Positions 5,099-5,477 of a stretch of 5,477 nt of DNA are shown piece after piece (the stretch's first letter is position 1; the number at the start of each line of letters is the position of its first letter). The position numbers and the translations under genes were made by a program. Under the pieces are notes generated by a model. That model did not search any database. It was not told the DNA's origin and saw nothing but the letters and a program-made list of their open reading frames with translations. Origin of the DNA: a bacterium (GTDB lineage: Bacteria; Patescibacteria; Paceibacteria; UBA9973; SBAW01); NCBI GenBank assembly GCA_021825025.1, contig JAKAIP010000051.1, forward strand, positions 1-5,477. The letters are read 5' to 3'.

Positions 5099-5109
5099 GA
5101 AGCTAGAGT
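5078..5109 (+). promoter_or_regulatory. Inverted repeat flanking the -10 box, possible operator
   Basis: ACTCTAG (5078-5084) and CTAGAGT (5103-5109) are perfect inverted repeats centred on the -10 region, with 18 bases between them. A dimeric regulator bound here would cover the promoter. There is no regulator gene in the window, so this is a sequence observation with an inferred role. Confidence 0.35.
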
Positions 5110-5119
5110 GAACCTCTAG
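5103..5119 (+). other. Leader hairpin just before the ribosome binding site
   Basis: CTAGAG (5103-5108) pairs with CTCTAG (5114-5119) across a TGAAC loop. It ends directly before the purine-rich Shine-Dalgarno stretch at 5120-5130. It lies at the very 5' end of the predicted transcript, where a hairpin could stabilise the mRNA. If the true start is a few bases downstream, the stem would be incomplete. Confidence 0.4.
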
Positions 5120-5130
5120 AAAGGAAAAGG
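5120..5130 (+). promoter_or_regulatory. Shine-Dalgarno region of the 46-residue gene
   Basis: AAAGGAAAAGG precedes the ATG at 5134. AAAGGA (5120-5125) gives 8-base spacing, which favours this ATG over the in-frame ATG at 5146. It is the strongest ribosome binding site in the window. Confidence 0.65.
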
Positions 5131-5133
5131 TCC

Positions 5134-5274
5134 ATGGCAGGATTAATGGTGTTTAAAAATCTTGTTGAGGCGCTTCGTGCTGGTTATCAGGTATACGATC
5201 GTACTCCGAACGGATACCTTGTTCGTACACGCACCAGTGCAGGATGGGCAATAGCACTTGTCGAATGCAAGTAA
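5134..5274 (+). CDS. Conserved-looking 46-residue protein (hypothetical)
   Basis: ATG 5134 to TAA 5272-5274 encodes 46 residues: MAGLMVFKNLVEALRAGYQ, then VYDRTPNGYLVRTRTSAGWA, ending AIALVECK. No signal peptide or membrane helix is present. The first third looks helical (VFKNLVEALRAGY) and the rest like two or three short strands (VYDRT, GYLVRTRT, WAIALVEC), so a tiny alpha-beta fold is plausible. Although short, it is well supported as a gene: a 17-spaced promoter, a strong Shine-Dalgarno, its own stop and an intrinsic terminator directly after it, so it appears to be a single-gene transcript. Base composition and codon choice resemble its neighbours. I do not recognise a named family, though similar short proteins seem familiar from Parcubacteria. 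Function unknown; a regulatory or nucleic-acid-binding role would be a guess. Confidence 0.72.
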   Translation: MAGLMVFKNLVEALRAGYQVYDRTPNGYLVRTRTSAGWAIALVECK

Positions 5275-5288
5275 TCTTTTTCAGTACC

Positions 5289-5345
5289 AGACCTCTTGAA
5301 ATAATCTACCAAAATAGGTGTTTCAAGAGGTCTTTGTTGTATTTA
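5289..5345 (+). terminator. Rho-independent terminator of the 46-residue gene
   Basis: The 13-base arms at 5289-5301 (AGACCTCTTGAAA) and 5321-5333 (TTTCAAGAGGTCT) are perfect inverted repeats with a 19-base loop; ACC (5308-5310) and GGT (5317-5319) could add a small inner stem. An interrupted T-rich tail (TTTGTTGTATTTATT region) follows on the + strand. On the - strand the bases after the stem are not T-rich, so it probably terminates only + strand transcripts. The right arm contains the stop codon and last codons of the opposing HAD gene. Confidence 0.72.
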
Positions 5346-5477
5346 TTATCTGTTTTTGAATAGCAGTAACTACTTCATCCCATGCGCGTACTCGTGTTAT
5401 ATGTTTGTTACTAATGAGTGTTTGATTCCATGGAGCATTAAAGAGTAATACAGGAATACCACGCTCAGCGATAAGAC
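5323..5477 (-). CDS. HAD / 5'-nucleotidase-like protein, C-terminal end (5' part outside window)
   Basis: On the - strand the frame is open from the window edge to a TGA at 5325-5323, giving 50 complete residues. The segment LIAERGIPVLLFNAPWNQ, followed by an ITRVRAWDEVVTAI helix, resembles the C-terminal end of NT5C-type 5'-nucleotidases and related HAD-superfamily hydrolases. In those, 'ERGIPVLLFDxPxN' follows the last core strand and 'RVxSWxEV' begins the final helix. The family dephosphorylates nucleotides or other small phosphates. The catalytic DxD motif would lie outside the window, so activity cannot be judged. The gene converges on the 46-residue gene, and its last codons lie inside that gene's terminator stem. 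Assignment rests on a short tail. Confidence 0.6.
   Translation of the reverse strand, partial: LIAERGIPVLLFNAPWNQTLISNKHITRVRAWDEVVTAIQKQIINTTKTS

Noticed and set aside
1..5477. CRISPR array, insertion sequence, tRNA or rRNA gene, defence system
   Set aside because: No regularly spaced repeats, transposase motifs, terminal inverted repeats around a gene, cloverleaf sequences or rRNA segments were seen on either strand.

Overview
The window looks like a piece of a Candidatus Patescibacteria (CPR) chromosome, most likely from the Parcubacteria branch. The reasons are gene content and style: short, tightly packed genes; several small envelope proteins of a kind I associate with Parcubacteria; a compact MutY-like glycosylase without iron-sulfur ligands; and few Shine-Dalgarno sites. 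TGA acts as a stop in both the typA and HAD genes, which argues against the recoded (TGA = Gly) CPR lineages. The lineage call is recognition by eye, not a database result.

Layout on the + strand: the end of typA/bipA (1-126); a SanA/YdcF-family (DUF218) membrane protein (148-807); three small envelope genes, namely a single-pass anchored protein, a secreted coiled-coil protein and a coiled-coil membrane protein (865-2185); a secreted surface protein ending in an LPNTG sorting signal (2289-3140), overlapped by its likely sortase (3106-3795); an RRM RNA-binding protein (3917-4168); a 38-bp perfect palindrome that works as a terminator; a MutY-like DNA glycosylase (4242-5066); and a 46-residue protein with its own promoter and terminator (5134-5274). 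On the - strand, the C-terminus of a HAD/5'-nucleotidase-like protein enters from the right edge and converges on that terminator (5323-5477). No gene-free stretch exceeds 300 bases; the longest gap is about 120 bases (3796-3916).

How it fits together: the left two thirds is largely cell-envelope biology. The clearest functional unit is the substrate-sortase pair: the substrate has a signal peptide, two beta-rich domains with paired cysteines, LPNTG, a membrane helix and a basic tail, and the enzyme carries the His/Cys/Arg triad. The three small genes before it may form a second envelope module. The right third is nucleic-acid metabolism (RRM protein, MutY-like repair enzyme). Two genes (sanA-like and mutY-like) have a -10-like hexamer exactly six bases before the ATG, which suggests leaderless mRNAs. 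The points most worth checking are the sortase pair, the Glu in place of the MutY catalytic Asp, and the palindromic sequences around the promoter of the 46-residue gene. No mobile elements, CRISPR arrays, rRNA or tRNA genes were seen.
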